Origin: Paenibacillus sp. CC-CFT747
GTDB taxonomy: Bacteria > Bacillota > Bacilli > Paenibacillales > NBRC-103111
DNA: 64,000 nt
Direction of reading: 5' to 3'
Assembly: GCA_030323305.1 (NCBI GenBank)
Contig: CP106741.1
Span: forward strand, 5,937,501-6,001,500
The translations under genes were made by a program, and so were the position numbers. The notes beneath the pieces were generated by a model. It was not told where the DNA came from. It worked only from the letters and a program-made list of their open reading frames with translations, and did not search any database. This document shows, piece after piece, positions 19,157 to 29,196 of the stretch. The first letter of the stretch is position 1. Every line of letters starts with the position of its first letter.

Positions 19157-19182
19157 GGTTTAGTAAGCTAAACCCTATTATA
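19157..19182 (-). promoter_or_regulatory. Promoter element and palindrome before the dioxygenase gene
   Basis: GGTTTAG-TAAG-CTAAACC (19157-19174) is an exact 7-base inverted repeat. On the minus strand TATAAT (19182-19177) directly precedes it, though no good -35 box is seen. The palindrome lies just downstream of the -10 element, where a regulator could block or, as the weak -35 suggests, require activation. Confidence 0.5.
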
Positions 19183-19250
19183 GAGAGCCGGGCGGGTGGC
19201 TGCCCCACAAATCTTCTTGCAAATATAAGCTTATCTTCAGATGCAGGCCA

Positions 19251-20684
19251 TTAATGCATCGAGTTCATCGCTCCATGAGTAACGGCAACACGCCGGATGA
19301 AGAGGGCCATGGCCAAACCAAGGATGGTTACCACGAAGGCGAATAGAAAGACATGCTGGGATCCGGCCGTCATCGCATGGGCCAGCGGGTTCTGAACAGC
19401 CTTCGCCGGAGCGCCGCTCATATACCTCTCCATCCCGCCGGTAAGGATACTGATGGCGATCGCCGTGCCGATGGCTCCCGCCACCTGCTGCAGGGTGTTC
19501 ATGATCGCCGTCCCGTGCGGATAGAGCTCAGGCGGCAATTGATTCAGTCCGTTCGTTTGCGCAGGCATCCATACCATCGAAATGCCCACCATCAACCCGA
19601 TGTGCAGCGCTACGATGAAACCCACAGAAGACACGGGCGTTAAGGTGGAGAAAAGCCACAGCATGATCCCCACCAGGATCAGGCCGGGAATAACGAGCCA
19701 CCTCGGTCCGTATTTGTCGAACAATTTCCCCATTCGGGGAGACAGGATACCGTTCAAAGCGCTGCCCGGCAGCAGCATGAGACCGGCGGTGAAGGCCGTC
19801 AGGTTCATCCCCTTCTGCAGAAACATGGGCAGGATAATCATGCTCGACAGGATGATCATCATACACGACAGCACCATGGCCAGTCCTACGAGATACATGG
19901 GATACTTGAATACCCCAAGATTCATCATCGGCTCGCTCATCGTCTTCTGCCGCAGCGAGAACAGGAGTAGAGCGGCCGCCCCCACGAGAATGGACGTCAG
20001 GACGATGGGACTGGTCCATCCCTCCGAGCCTTCCCCCGCTTTACTAAAGCCGAACACAACCCCGCCGAAGCCGATCGTGGACAAGGCGACCGACAGCAGA
20101 TCAACCCGCGACTTCGTCACCTCGGTGACGTTATCCAGATACTTCAGCCCAACCAAGAGGCCAAGGATCAGGAAAGGCAGGGATAACCAGAAAATATAAT
20201 GCCAGGTGAAATATTCGATTAACAACCCCGCTACCGTTGGACCGGTGGCCGGCGCGAACATGATGACGAGCCCGACGAAGCCCATGGCCGCCCCGCGCTT
20301 CTCCGGCGGGTATACAACTAGAATCGTATTGAACATGAGGGGAATGAGCAGCCCCATGCCCACCGCCTGCAGAACGCGGGCGGCCATCAGCATCTCAAAA
20401 CTGTAAGAAACGGCGGCGAGCAACGTGCCCGCGATGGAGCTGGCAAGCGAGCCGATAAACAGCTGCCTTGTGGAGAATCGCTGCAGGAGCCAGCCGGTCA
20501 GAGGCATCAGAATGCCAAGCGTAAGCAAGAACCCCGTCGTTAGCCACTGCGCCGTGGCGGCCGTAATCTGGAAGATCTCCATCAAATTGCTGATCGCGAT
20601 GTTGAGCGCCGTTTCACTGAACATGCCGACGAAACCGCAGATAAGCAGCGAGGCCATAATGGCCCGCGTATTGTATTTCTTCAT
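19251..20684 (-). CDS. DHA2-type MFS multidrug exporter (EmrB/QacA/LmrB-like)
   Basis: Intact membrane protein of 477 residues with about 14 hydrophobic segments. The motif LTTGFLLTLGILMPLTGWL and GSLASSIAGTLLAA (antiporter region between TM2 and TM4), RVLQAVGMGLLIPLM and the motif-C-like GPTVAGLLIEYFTWHYIFWL fit the drug:H+ antiporter-2 family, close to LmrB. Start at 20684 has GGAG 7 bases before it. Transcribed away from the sensor kinase gene; no adaptor protein gene nearby, as usual in Gram-positives. Confidence 0.92.
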   Translation of the reverse strand: MKKYNTRAIMASLLICGFVGMFSETALNIAISNLMEIFQITAATAQWLTTGFLLTLGILMPLTGWLLQRFSTRQLFIGSLASSIAGTLLAAVSYSFEMLMAARVLQAVGMGLLIPLMFNTILVVYPPEKRGAAMGFVGLVIMFAPATGPTVAGLLIEYFTWHYIFWLSLPFLILGLLVGLKYLDNVTEVTKSRVDLLSVALSTIGFGGVVFGFSKAGEGSEGWTSPIVLTSILVGAAALLLFSLRQKTMSEPMMNLGVFKYPMYLVGLAMVLSCMMIILSSMIILPMFLQKGMNLTAFTAGLMLLPGSALNGILSPRMGKLFDKYGPRWLVIPGLILVGIMLWLFSTLTPVSSVGFIVALHIGLMVGISMVWMPAQTNGLNQLPPELYPHGTAIMNTLQQVAGAIGTAIAISILTGGMERYMSGAPAKAVQNPLAHAMTAGSQHVFLFAFVVTILGLAMALFIRRVAVTHGAMNSMH

Positions 20685-20986
20685 GATCGCACTCCATCCT
20701 TTTTCCGAGTATACTCTCTCTCTTTTTCTCTTTACTCTGTCTTGTCCATCCAGTCTCTTTATCATAACGGGAAACGGGGACCGAATCTATTTTTTCTCGC
20801 GAGTCTGCCCGGTCTTCCCCTCCGCTTCCGAATCCATTTACATCAAAATGTTTGTTTACAACAAAACGGTCCAGGAAAATATTACCTCCTTCTGCAAATA
20901 AGTGACCATTCGAACAGCCAAGCGTGATATAATCGCACAAAGAGAATGGAATGTAGAATTCCGTTATGTCCGGAGGAACGGCCACC
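20685..20986. other. Divergent intergenic region between exporter and sensor kinase genes
   Basis: Contains a TATAAT (20928-20933) in the plus direction with an indifferent -35, which probably serves the sensor kinase. In the minus direction there are two TTTACA elements (about 20837 and 20854) on the plus strand within an AT-rich stretch, which may be an operator of the exporter. I see no RNA gene or convincing coding sequence here. Confidence 0.4.
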
Positions 20987-22768
20987 ATGAAGCCTGTCAG
21001 GCTGCAGACGTTATCCATCAAAACCAAATTGATCGTGCTGGTTCTCTGCCTTCTGTGCGCCCCCTTTCTAGTGCTTGGCATCCTTTGGTACGAGCAGGCC
21101 ACCAAGACGATCCGCGACAATGCCGAGCAGGCCAATATCCAGCTGGTGGAACGGCTCAGCAGCCAGCTCGATTCCTATTTCAGCGATGTGGAGAATGTGA
21201 CGTTCCCTCTCGTTACCCATCCCCTGATTATTCAATTTATGAAAACGGATCCTTCCGATCAATACGGGATGTTCGAGATCTCCGGCAAAATAGAAAAAGA
21301 GCTGCTCCCCAACATGGTTAACAGCCGGCCCGATCTATACGGCTTCTCCATCATTACCAAGAACGGAGCCGTCACAAGCTATGGGAACTACGGGGCACGG
21401 GAGCGTAACGTCGGGTATTTGATGAACGCCACCGGAACGGAAACCTTTAAGGTCGCTGGAATTAACAAGCTTTCGGGCAATAATGCGATTACCGTGCTCC
21501 GCTATTTCCGCGATGCCCAGACTTACCAGACGATGGGCCTTCTGGCCGTCGACCTTAAGCTCAACAAAATTTCCTCCATGCTGTCCCGTATTAAGCTCGG
21601 GGAAACCGGTAAGGTATGGCTGATGGATGCGGAAGGGCGCATTGTTTATGATCCCGACTGGTCCACGCTCGGCCGGCCTGCCCCTGCCTTTTATCTTCAA
21701 ACGGCTGACCGTCAAGCGGTCTACCGCAAAGTGGACGGGGTCAACAAGCTGATCTATATGCAGAAATCGGAGCGTACCGGATGGACGATGATTTCGGAGG
21801 TCCCTTTGAACGAGCTGAACGGCCGCTTGAACCGGCTGCGCAACACCACCATCTGGATAGGATCCGGCTTGGTTCTGTTCGTGCTTCTCGTCATCAGTGC
21901 GTTCTCCTTTAACCTGACCTTGTCCCTATCCAACCTTCAGCGTCTTATGAAGAAAGCCGAGAACGGGGACCTTACGGTACATGCTCCGGAGAGACGGCTG
22001 GATGAAATCGGAATGCTGAACCGCAGCTTCAACAAGATGGTGGCGGAGCTCCGCCGGCTCATTGAGTTCGTTCATACCTCCGAACTCAGGGAGAAGGAGA
22101 TGCAGATCCGGCAAAGGGAATCCTCCCTTCAAGCCATGCAGTCGCAGATTAACCCCCACTTCCTATACAATACGCTCGAGGTCATCAATTCCTATGCGAT
22201 TCTTGAGGGAGTTACGCCGATTTCCCGGATGGCTTCCTCGCTTGCCGACATCTTCCGGTACAGCGTGGGCGATGCGAGACAGGTGGTAACCCTGGCGGAG
22301 GAGATGCACCATATCACCACCTATTTCTCCATCCAGTCCGAACGCTTCCGGCACCTGGCCATTGATTTGGACGTCGACCCGGAGACGGCCGAACGGGTGC
22401 TGGGGGTCCGGCTTATGCTTCAGCCGCTGGTGGAGAATGCTTTTATCCATGCTTATGAGAAACATAAACAGAGGCCGGACTATATCGGAATAAAGGGAAT
22501 CCCTCTTGCCGACGGATATCTGGTGCAGATCTCGGACAAAGGGGGCGGGATGGAACCGGAGCTCATCGAAAGATACAACCGCCTGTTCCTGGAAAATGCA
22601 AAAGAAGAGCCGGAGGAACCGGCCTCTTCTCGCAAAAGGATCGGATTGATGAATGTGCATGAGCGCCTTCGCCTGACCTTCGGCGAGCCGTACGGCCTGC
22701 ATATCCTTCGGACAGAAGGACCCGGTACCCTTATCGAGATCAGGCTTCCTTACGACAAGACGGATTAG
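20987..22768 (+). CDS. YesM-type sensor histidine kinase
   Basis: Intact, 593 residues. One transmembrane helix at residues 12-35 (KTKLIVLVLCLLCAPFLVLG), an extracytoplasmic Cache-type sensor to about 285, a second helix (TIWIGSGLVLFVLLVISAF), a HAMP linker, and the His_kinase domain with LQAMQSQINPHFLYNTLEVI (phospho-acceptor histidine in NPHFLYNTL). It ends in a HATPase with MLQPLVENAFIHA and ISDKGGGM. ATG at 20987 has GGAGG 10 bases upstream; a start at 20966 would bury that site. It precedes the response regulator by 24 bases. Probably senses an extracellular sugar for the neighbouring GH38 operon. Confidence 0.93.
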   Translation: MKPVRLQTLSIKTKLIVLVLCLLCAPFLVLGILWYEQATKTIRDNAEQANIQLVERLSSQLDSYFSDVENVTFPLVTHPLIIQFMKTDPSDQYGMFEISGKIEKELLPNMVNSRPDLYGFSIITKNGAVTSYGNYGARERNVGYLMNATGTETFKVAGINKLSGNNAITVLRYFRDAQTYQTMGLLAVDLKLNKISSMLSRIKLGETGKVWLMDAEGRIVYDPDWSTLGRPAPAFYLQTADRQAVYRKVDGVNKLIYMQKSERTGWTMISEVPLNELNGRLNRLRNTTIWIGSGLVLFVLLVISAFSFNLTLSLSNLQRLMKKAENGDLTVHAPERRLDEIGMLNRSFNKMVAELRRLIEFVHTSELREKEMQIRQRESSLQAMQSQINPHFLYNTLEVINSYAILEGVTPISRMASSLADIFRYSVGDARQVVTLAEEMHHITTYFSIQSERFRHLAIDLDVDPETAERVLGVRLMLQPLVENAFIHAYEKHKQRPDYIGIKGIPLADGYLVQISDKGGGMEPELIERYNRLFLENAKEEPEEPASSRKRIGLMNVHERLRLTFGEPYGLHILRTEGPGTLIEIRLPYDKTD

Positions 22769-22792
22769 GGGGAATAGCTGGAGGTGAAACCT

Positions 22793-23865
22793 ATGTACAG
22801 AGTAGTGGTGGCAGACGACGAAATGTTGATCAAGCGCACCCTTAAGAAATTGATCGAGTACGAGAACAGCCCGTTCACCGTGATTGGGGAAGCCGAAGAC
22901 GGCGGAGAGGCGCTGGAGTGGATAAGCGTTCACCGGCCGGAGTTGGTCATTACCGATATTCGCATGCCGGTTCTGGATGGACTTGAATTGATCAGTGAGG
23001 CCCGGTCCAGGGCTCCCGAAACGATATTCGTCATCATCTCCGGACACGACGACTTCTCTTATGCCCAGCAGGCCCTGCGCTTCGGAGTGGCGGATTACCT
23101 GCTCAAGCCGATTAAACCGGACCAGCTGAGAGAAGTTCTGGATAAGGTGGAGGCCAGCCTTGATCAGATTAACCGCTCCGAGCTGGAACGCCGGGATAGG
23201 CTTTGGTTCATCAAAAGCCGGGCGGAGGTTCTCGCCGATGCTCTTTGGCTGCTGAATGGGGAATCTTTAACCGCCCTGCTGGATGACCTTCACCGGGAAT
23301 TCTCCTCTTCCAAACACGGTCTAGAGGGACGGGCCAAAGGATTCTGGCTGGACCTGCTTTCCTTCGTTAACGGAGCCTTGGAGGAGAAGAGCAGCGGCAC
23401 GATCCTGCTCTTCGGAGATAAGGGAGCCGACCTTTCGGAGGACCCTGACGCCCTTCGCGGGGAAATCGAAAGCTTGTTTACCCGGAAGGCGGACGAAATC
23501 CGGCAAAGCCGCAACTGGCAGAGCCATCATAACATGAAACGGACGGCAGATTATCTTAAGGAGAATTACTCGAACGAGAAGCTCTCCTTCAGGATGCCGC
23601 CGATTATGCGGGAATCTCTCCCTCATATTTCAGCCGGATGTTCAAAGAGGAGTTTGGCATCAGCTTTATTCATTATCTGACCCGGCTTCGGATGGAACGG
23701 GCTTGCGAGCTTCTTCGCGACCCTTTAGCCAAAACGTATGAAATCGCTTATGCCGTCGGCTACCAGGACTACCCCCATTTTGCCAAGGTGTTCAAAAAGC
23801 TGTATGGGGTGAGCCCCAGCTACTACCGCAAAGCCATGGGATTGGATTCGCCTTCGTCAGACTAG
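22793..23865 (+). CDS. YesN-type response regulator with AraC output domain
   Basis: 357 residues when repaired. The receiver domain (residues 1-120) has VVVADDE, the phospho-aspartate in ELVITDIRMPVLDG, and the lysine in YLLKPIKPDQL. The C-terminal AraC domain has SLQDAADYAGISPSYFSRMF after repair and TYEIAYAVGYQDYPHFAKVFKKLYGVSPSYYR. The middle region is shorter than in most YesN proteins (about 500 residues). One base is missing near 23586. ATG at 22793 has GGAGGTG upstream. Its 3' end overlaps the converging oxidoreductase gene by 9 bases. Confidence 0.92.
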
Positions 23866-24848
23866 GACACGGACGGCTTCGTCCGCATCCAGAGAAGCCC
23901 GGGAAGCGGCCAGCAGATCCCCATGGGTGAGGAGGGAGCCTTTCCCTTCGATTCGGGCGAGGAAATCGGCCGTTACCGTTCCTGAGGGCTCCCGTAAAGG
24001 AACGATTCGAAGTTTATTCCGATTGGTGACAAGCAGGAGCAGCTCGGGGGCGGATTGGAGCGGATCCCCCTCCAGCCGGAGCTCGGCCGTTCCTTCCGTT
24101 CCGGTGACGAACAAGCGGCCGTCCCCCAGGTCCAGCTCGCCTCCGGAGTATGCCAATCGGTGTACAGGCTGGCCGACATCCGGCTGCTGAGCTGCACTTC
24201 AAGAGAAGCCCAGTCGTAGAAGGAGGGCTTGTCGGGGTGGCTTTTCTTGCCTTTGTAGCCTTGGAAGCTGACACATTCGGCCCCTGTCAGCCACCGGAGC
24301 AGGTCAAAGTCATGAATAAGCAGGTCAACAACCAGCCCGCCGTTCCGCTCCTTCTCATAGAACCAGGCAGGCCGACTGGCAGGTGAGAGCCGGTGGGGCT
24401 TGCGCATGCCAATATGCACGAGCTCGCCAAGCTGACCTTCCCCGATCAGATGCTTCAAGGTGACGAGAGACGGCCGGAATCTCTCCGTCAGAAGCATGCC
24501 CACCTGGATCCTGCCCCGGTTCAAGACCCCTTCCAACCTATTCAGCCCCTCACGGGAAATGACAGCCGGCTTGTCCAGCATGACAGGCTTGCCATACTTC
24601 TCGCACAGCTCCACGATATCGATTTTCTCCCGGTTCACGGCGGCACAGCCGATCACATCCGCCCGCTCCAGCAGAGGGACGGGATCGGCGGACAAGGGAA
24701 CCTGAAACCGGGCGGCTAACGTTCGGGCAAGGTAGTCCGGCTCCGAATCGTAGATTCCGACACATTCATGCCCGAGTGCCTGCATTTCCTCCAGAAATAA
24801 AGCTATGTGACCGTGCTGGCAGCCGATGATCGCATACCGGTACTCCAT
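23857..24848 (-). CDS. Gfo/Idh/MocA family oxidoreductase
   Basis: 330 residues when repaired. The Rossmann start is YRYAIIGCQHGHIALFL; the usual GxGxxG is altered to GCQHGH, and the EKP motif reads VMLDKPAVIS. The substrate domain has GGLVVDLLIHDFDLLRWLTG, with the conserved histidine and aspartate pattern. One base is missing at 24140-24141. It starts 3 bases after the large lyase-like gene and is the last gene of the eight-gene operon. Its N-terminal half most resembles sugar dehydrogenases; the altered dinucleotide loop leaves cofactor preference open. Confidence 0.85.
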
Positions 24849-24851
24849 TGC

Positions 24852-27355
24852 CTAACCCTCCCTTTCATAAACAAGATACCCTCCGGGCGCGAGCTCCCGC
24901 TCTTCCCAGCTTCCGCCCTCTTCCCTCTCGCCTCCTGCGGGGTACAACCGGATCTTCACCAAATGCGATCCGTGATTGAGCAGAAGCAGCCGCTGGCCGT
25001 GCAGGCTCCATTCCATGTCCGTCTGCGGGCGGGCCTCCAGCTCCATACGGTAGCGGGCTTTATAGAAGCCCGCCGATAAGGGCTCTACCGTATTCCTCCA
25101 ACTCCACTCACCGGATGCCAGCCTGCCGTTCCCTTCATAAACGGACAACACGCAGCGGCCTTGGGCTTGCTTCTGTGCTCTCGCTTCTACCGGCGTGCTT
25201 CCATGATAGGCATAAACCAGATAACCGCCTGTTTCCAGCAGAGCGGGGCCTGCCTCTTCACCGTATGATAACAGGGCGGATTGGCGGTATGCCTCCGCCG
25301 TTTGCTCTCTGGTGCGGTTGGGAAGCGAGACGGCGACGAATGGCTCCAGGGCACCCGGTCCCGATTCCGATAGCTCCAAGGGTTCCCGATAATTGAGCGT
25401 CAGAATATCCTCCACGCCTTTCCACTTGGGATATTCATGCTTGTTAAGGTAACGGACCTCCTGGGAACCGTAGAGCAGATAGCCGATTTCGTTGTCCACA
25501 TTCAAATACGGGATGGAGCCGAAGGAAACTAGGCGGTTAGGCTCCTTTCCATAGAACCCTTGGAAAACAGCCTCCCCTTCCGGAAGGTAAACGGTACGGG
25601 TTCCCGGAGCAAGTTCCGGCATAGCGGGATACGAATCGTTTCGCACGCCTATCAGCCCCGTGCTGATTTCCTTTACCCGGCAGCTGCGCAGAACTTCCCA
25701 ATTCTCGAAGTACACGCTCGAACCGTCCGGAAGTGCTACGAAAGCCGCATGCTGAAGAAGTTCGCGGTCCCCCGGGAGATGGAGACAGCCGCTCCGAAAC
25801 CGTCGTTAAGCAGGGAAATCCGGCTGCGGTCCACATCCCGGATAATGTGCTCGTTCGATAGTCCCTGCACTCCCCTGCTTACCTCAAATTCCACAGTGCC
25901 GGTGTAGCTGGCATACAAGGGGGTGACTGTCCAGAGCCCTTTTCGCGGAAGGGTCAGGGCCATGACGTTATTCCGCCAGCTGAAGCTGGTGAAGGCTTCC
26001 GGAGTCCGATAGACCGTTGTACAGCCGTACGGATAATGATGGACCCCCGACATTCGCCCGGCGAACTCCTGACGTCCGGATGGCTCAGCCCCAAGGCCTC
26101 CAAAGGTATGAAGCAGAAAGGAAGTCGCCAGGTCCAGAGCCGAGCCAGGCTCCAGGTCTTTGGCGTATTGGGCGTGGGCGGCATTGATGACGCAGGCCTC
26201 CCCGTTCTCCTCAAGCAAACAGCCTCTAGGGTTGCTTGCCTGGATCCTTTCAATGGAATCGAGGGCCGCCCTCTCCAAGAGAGCCGCGTCACGGTGCCCA
26301 TGAAGGACATTCAGCACCGTATGGGTCAGCTGGCGTTCATGCTGCCGGTTGTACCACCAGTCCTGTCCCTGCACCGGAACCGCCAACCCGTCGAACTGGG
26401 ACCAGACCCGAACGGTCCGATCATAAAGCTCCACGTTGTTATGGAGCGCCGTTTCGATAATGGGCTGTCCGCCAAGCAGCGAGAACGTGGCATGTAGCGC
26501 ACGAAGGTTGGTTCCCGCGCATAGATAGCTTGGATGAACAAAGGCATGGTTTTCCGTCGTCATGTCCGGATGAAAGGTTACCGTTTTGACCCGGTTGGTT
26601 AGAGGGGTATCAATGAGCCCCGAAGGATCGGCCAGCCGGTCGCGGAACGTCGTTACCGAGCTGATGGACCACTGCATAAACCCCTTGACCCATTCCGCGT
26701 GGTGCGGGTGACCGGGAAGAAGCCCGACAGCCGCCGCAATCCCCATGGAGGTCCAGGCATTCTCCTCACACTGCGTATCGTAGTACGCCCCATTCCTGGG
26801 CTCCACCCCGCTCCACCGGTCGGCATAGCTGACGGCGACATTCTGCACGAGCAGCCGGGTCTCGTCATCAAGCTCCTCCCAGAGCAGCCATGCGGCATGA
26901 CAAAGCGAAGCAACCGACCGGCCGTTCTGGCTCGCCATGAAGAAGTTATCCCCGCGGCCCCCCATTTCTTGCCGCTTGTGTAAGAGAGAACCCCTTCGAC
27001 CCGGACACAATCCTCCGGCCCCGTATCATGGGTGAAGCCAGCGTAACGGATTCCCCGGATCGCCCTGGCCTTGATTTCTTCCCGGGGATCCCCGTTACTC
27101 TTTCGTCATAATTCCCCAGCTTGGCCATAATGGCATAGACGAGCGAGACGGAAGTCGTATCCGAGCAGTACCAGAAGTGCCCCCGAAAAAATGCCCGCAT
27201 TCCGGACGGCCGTCCCATTCTCCGAACTGTTCGTTGGCGAAAGGAAGCCAGCGCAGCAGAATCCGGTAAATCCGCGAAGCCAGCTCGTTATCTCCGGCAT
27301 TCTCCCATCGGACGGGAGGAACCGGCAGCACTTCGGTGACCGGTGTAAACTCCAT
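24852..27355 (-). CDS. Large uncharacterised protein, polysaccharide-lyase-like architecture
   Basis: 835 residues when repaired, with no signal peptide. The first 450 or so residues are mostly helical with many tryptophans and histidines (GHFWYCSDTTSVSLVYAIMAK, GDNFFMASQNGRSV, TTENHAFVHPSYLCAG), as in an alpha/alpha toroid. The rest is predicted beta-rich (SWRNNVMALTLPRKGLWTVT onwards). Toroid followed by beta-sandwich is the plan of heparinase-, alginate- and hyaluronate-lyase families, but I cannot place it in one. Frame slips at about 27180-27184, 27090-27093, C6 26958-26963 and 25745. Placed in the operon between the deacetylase-like protein and the Gfo/Idh enzyme, it likely attacks an imported, possibly acidic, oligosaccharide. 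Confidence 0.6.
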
Positions 27356-27453
27356 GGATACCATCCCTTTTCTTTGAAATAAATTTGGGTAAGGCGGATC
27401 GAGTGCAAACGATTTTCCCTTCTCTTATCGTCTGATATCCGCATACCGCCTTT

Positions 27454-29179
27454 CTACGCTTCTTCTATGGCCGGGGCCGCCTGACGGCACCAGACCCCAA
27501 ATCTTTGGGTAAGTCCCGCCGCCGTTCCTTGTGCGGGCTCTTCCGCCGATACGGGAATCCACACGACTGGCTTCTTGCCCTGCCAATGGGAATTTCCTTT
27601 CGAATCCATAACGGAGAACCGTCCGTCCTCTGGTGCTGCCTTGATCGTAAGCTCACGGCGCCAGCGTTCCCATTCTTCGATCTCCCCGATCGTCCAGAAC
27701 GCAAAGCCTCGTTTCCTTGCTTCGGCCACGATCCGTCTCATCGAGTCCCGAACCTCTTCCCGCCGGTAAATGTGATACTGGTGAACGACAAAATGCGCCG
27801 CCCCCCGAACCTTCCTCACTTCCTCCAAATAAGGGACGATAACGCTGCTGTCCGCCCATTTCCCATGGTCCAGATCCTGGGTAAGGAAGCCGATTTGAAG
27901 CACATTGTAGAGCCGGTTGCTTTCATCCGACCAGGAGATGGGGAAATACGGATGACAGGTCCCATACAGAAACCCGCTGTTTCCTTTCTTGCTGGGTCCC
28001 CTGGACTGGTCGCACGTAATGCCGGCCCCTTCGCACCACCGGAAAAATTCTCCCCAGCCCTCGATTCGGGTCAGGTGGTTCTTGTTCGTCAGAGGTCCCT
28101 CTTCTCCGATCGCCTTCCTCAGCCACTCCAGCTGCCGCCGGAATTCCGACTCGTCCCAAAAGCCCTCATCCGGTTCCACGGCATTGTAGTGAAACGCCAG
28201 CTCGTGCCCCGCCTCGCGGATCCGGCTGTAGGTCTCGGCGCTGTAGCCAGGCTCGAGCATGCACCAGGTTGACTGAATCCGACATTCCTCAAGAAGCTCC
28301 AGCGCGGCCTGCGCTTCCTCCTCCAGATTTCCGTCGCTGTCATGGGAAAGAACCGCCGTATAGGAGACTCCCTCCGGCCAGTAGTCGACGAAGGGAACCG
28401 TAAGCTCCATCCCGAGCGCACACTGCAGCAGGTGACCGATCAGCTCCTCCCGCCACAAGTCGGCGTAGGCCGTGCTGAAATACGGCTGTCCCGTTTCGGT
28501 CTTCTTCCGATCCCACTCCCAATCCAGCTCGAACACATCATCGGCCTTCAGAAAGCCGTCATTGAGTTCGGCGGTTCCGTCCGGAGCCGGTGCCCCATCC
28601 TCCGTCACCGGCCCGGCTCCCTGCTGAAGCTGAACGATAGTGGAGGGAATATCCACCGCCCAGCGGTCGATAAAGCCGGTGCCGATCGTAAACTGCTGGA
28701 ACGCCGCTCCAGCCGCATGGTCCTCCGGGGAACCCGGAACGAGGATTCCCCGCTCCCTCATGGGATAAGCGGGAGCTTCCCCGACGCGCGCCAAGGGACT
28801 GCCCTCAGGAAGCGGAGGGTGTGTCCCGTTCCTTCCGCCGAATACTGGAGGAGATAACCCGGTCCGCATTCCTGTCCCCGGCAGAACCCGAGACGGGAAG
28901 CCAGGCGTCCATTCAGTCCTCCGTAGGATAGGATGCCTCCCCTTGTTCCGCAAAGCGGAGAAGGGCTTCGGCCGTTGCCTTGTCCTCCCCGGCCAGGGCG
29001 ACCAGAACGAGGTCGAAGCTGTCCCTGTTCAGCTCATCGGCCGAATCCAGCCAACGGAACCCGATTCCCGCATGGGCCAGTATTTCACCGAGATAAGCCT
29101 GAAAAACATTTTGTCCAAGCCCATGCAGCCGGGAGGCGGCTTGCCTGTCAAGCAATATTCCAATTCGGGCTAGTTTCAT
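27454..29179 (-). CDS. Polysaccharide-deacetylase-like protein with N-terminal GATase1-like domain
   Basis: 575 residues when repaired. Residues 1-90 (KLARIGILLDRQAASRL, SFDLVLVALAGEDKATAEALLRFAEQGGGILSYGG) look like a class I amidotransferase/BPL-type flavodoxin-like fold. From about residue 250 there is a NodB-type barrel: TAVLSHDSDGNLEEE (aspartates of motif 1), GHELAFHYNAVEPDEGFW (histidine motif 2), and VVHQYHIYRREEVRDSM. Known relatives deacetylate N-acetyl sugars, but some are only structural. Slips at C4 28939-28942 and 28810-28811. It lies 17 bases downstream of the DegT aminotransferase. No signal peptide, so it would act in the cytoplasm. Confidence 0.65.
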
Positions 29180-29196
29180 CGATTCACCGACTCCTT

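Noticed and set aside
23857..24848. Amino-sugar antibiotic synthesis (NtdABC-like) as the role of the DegT and Gfo/Idh pair
   Set aside because: No HAD phosphatase, glycosyltransferase or exporter is in the operon, while an importer and glycosidase are, so breakdown is likelier.
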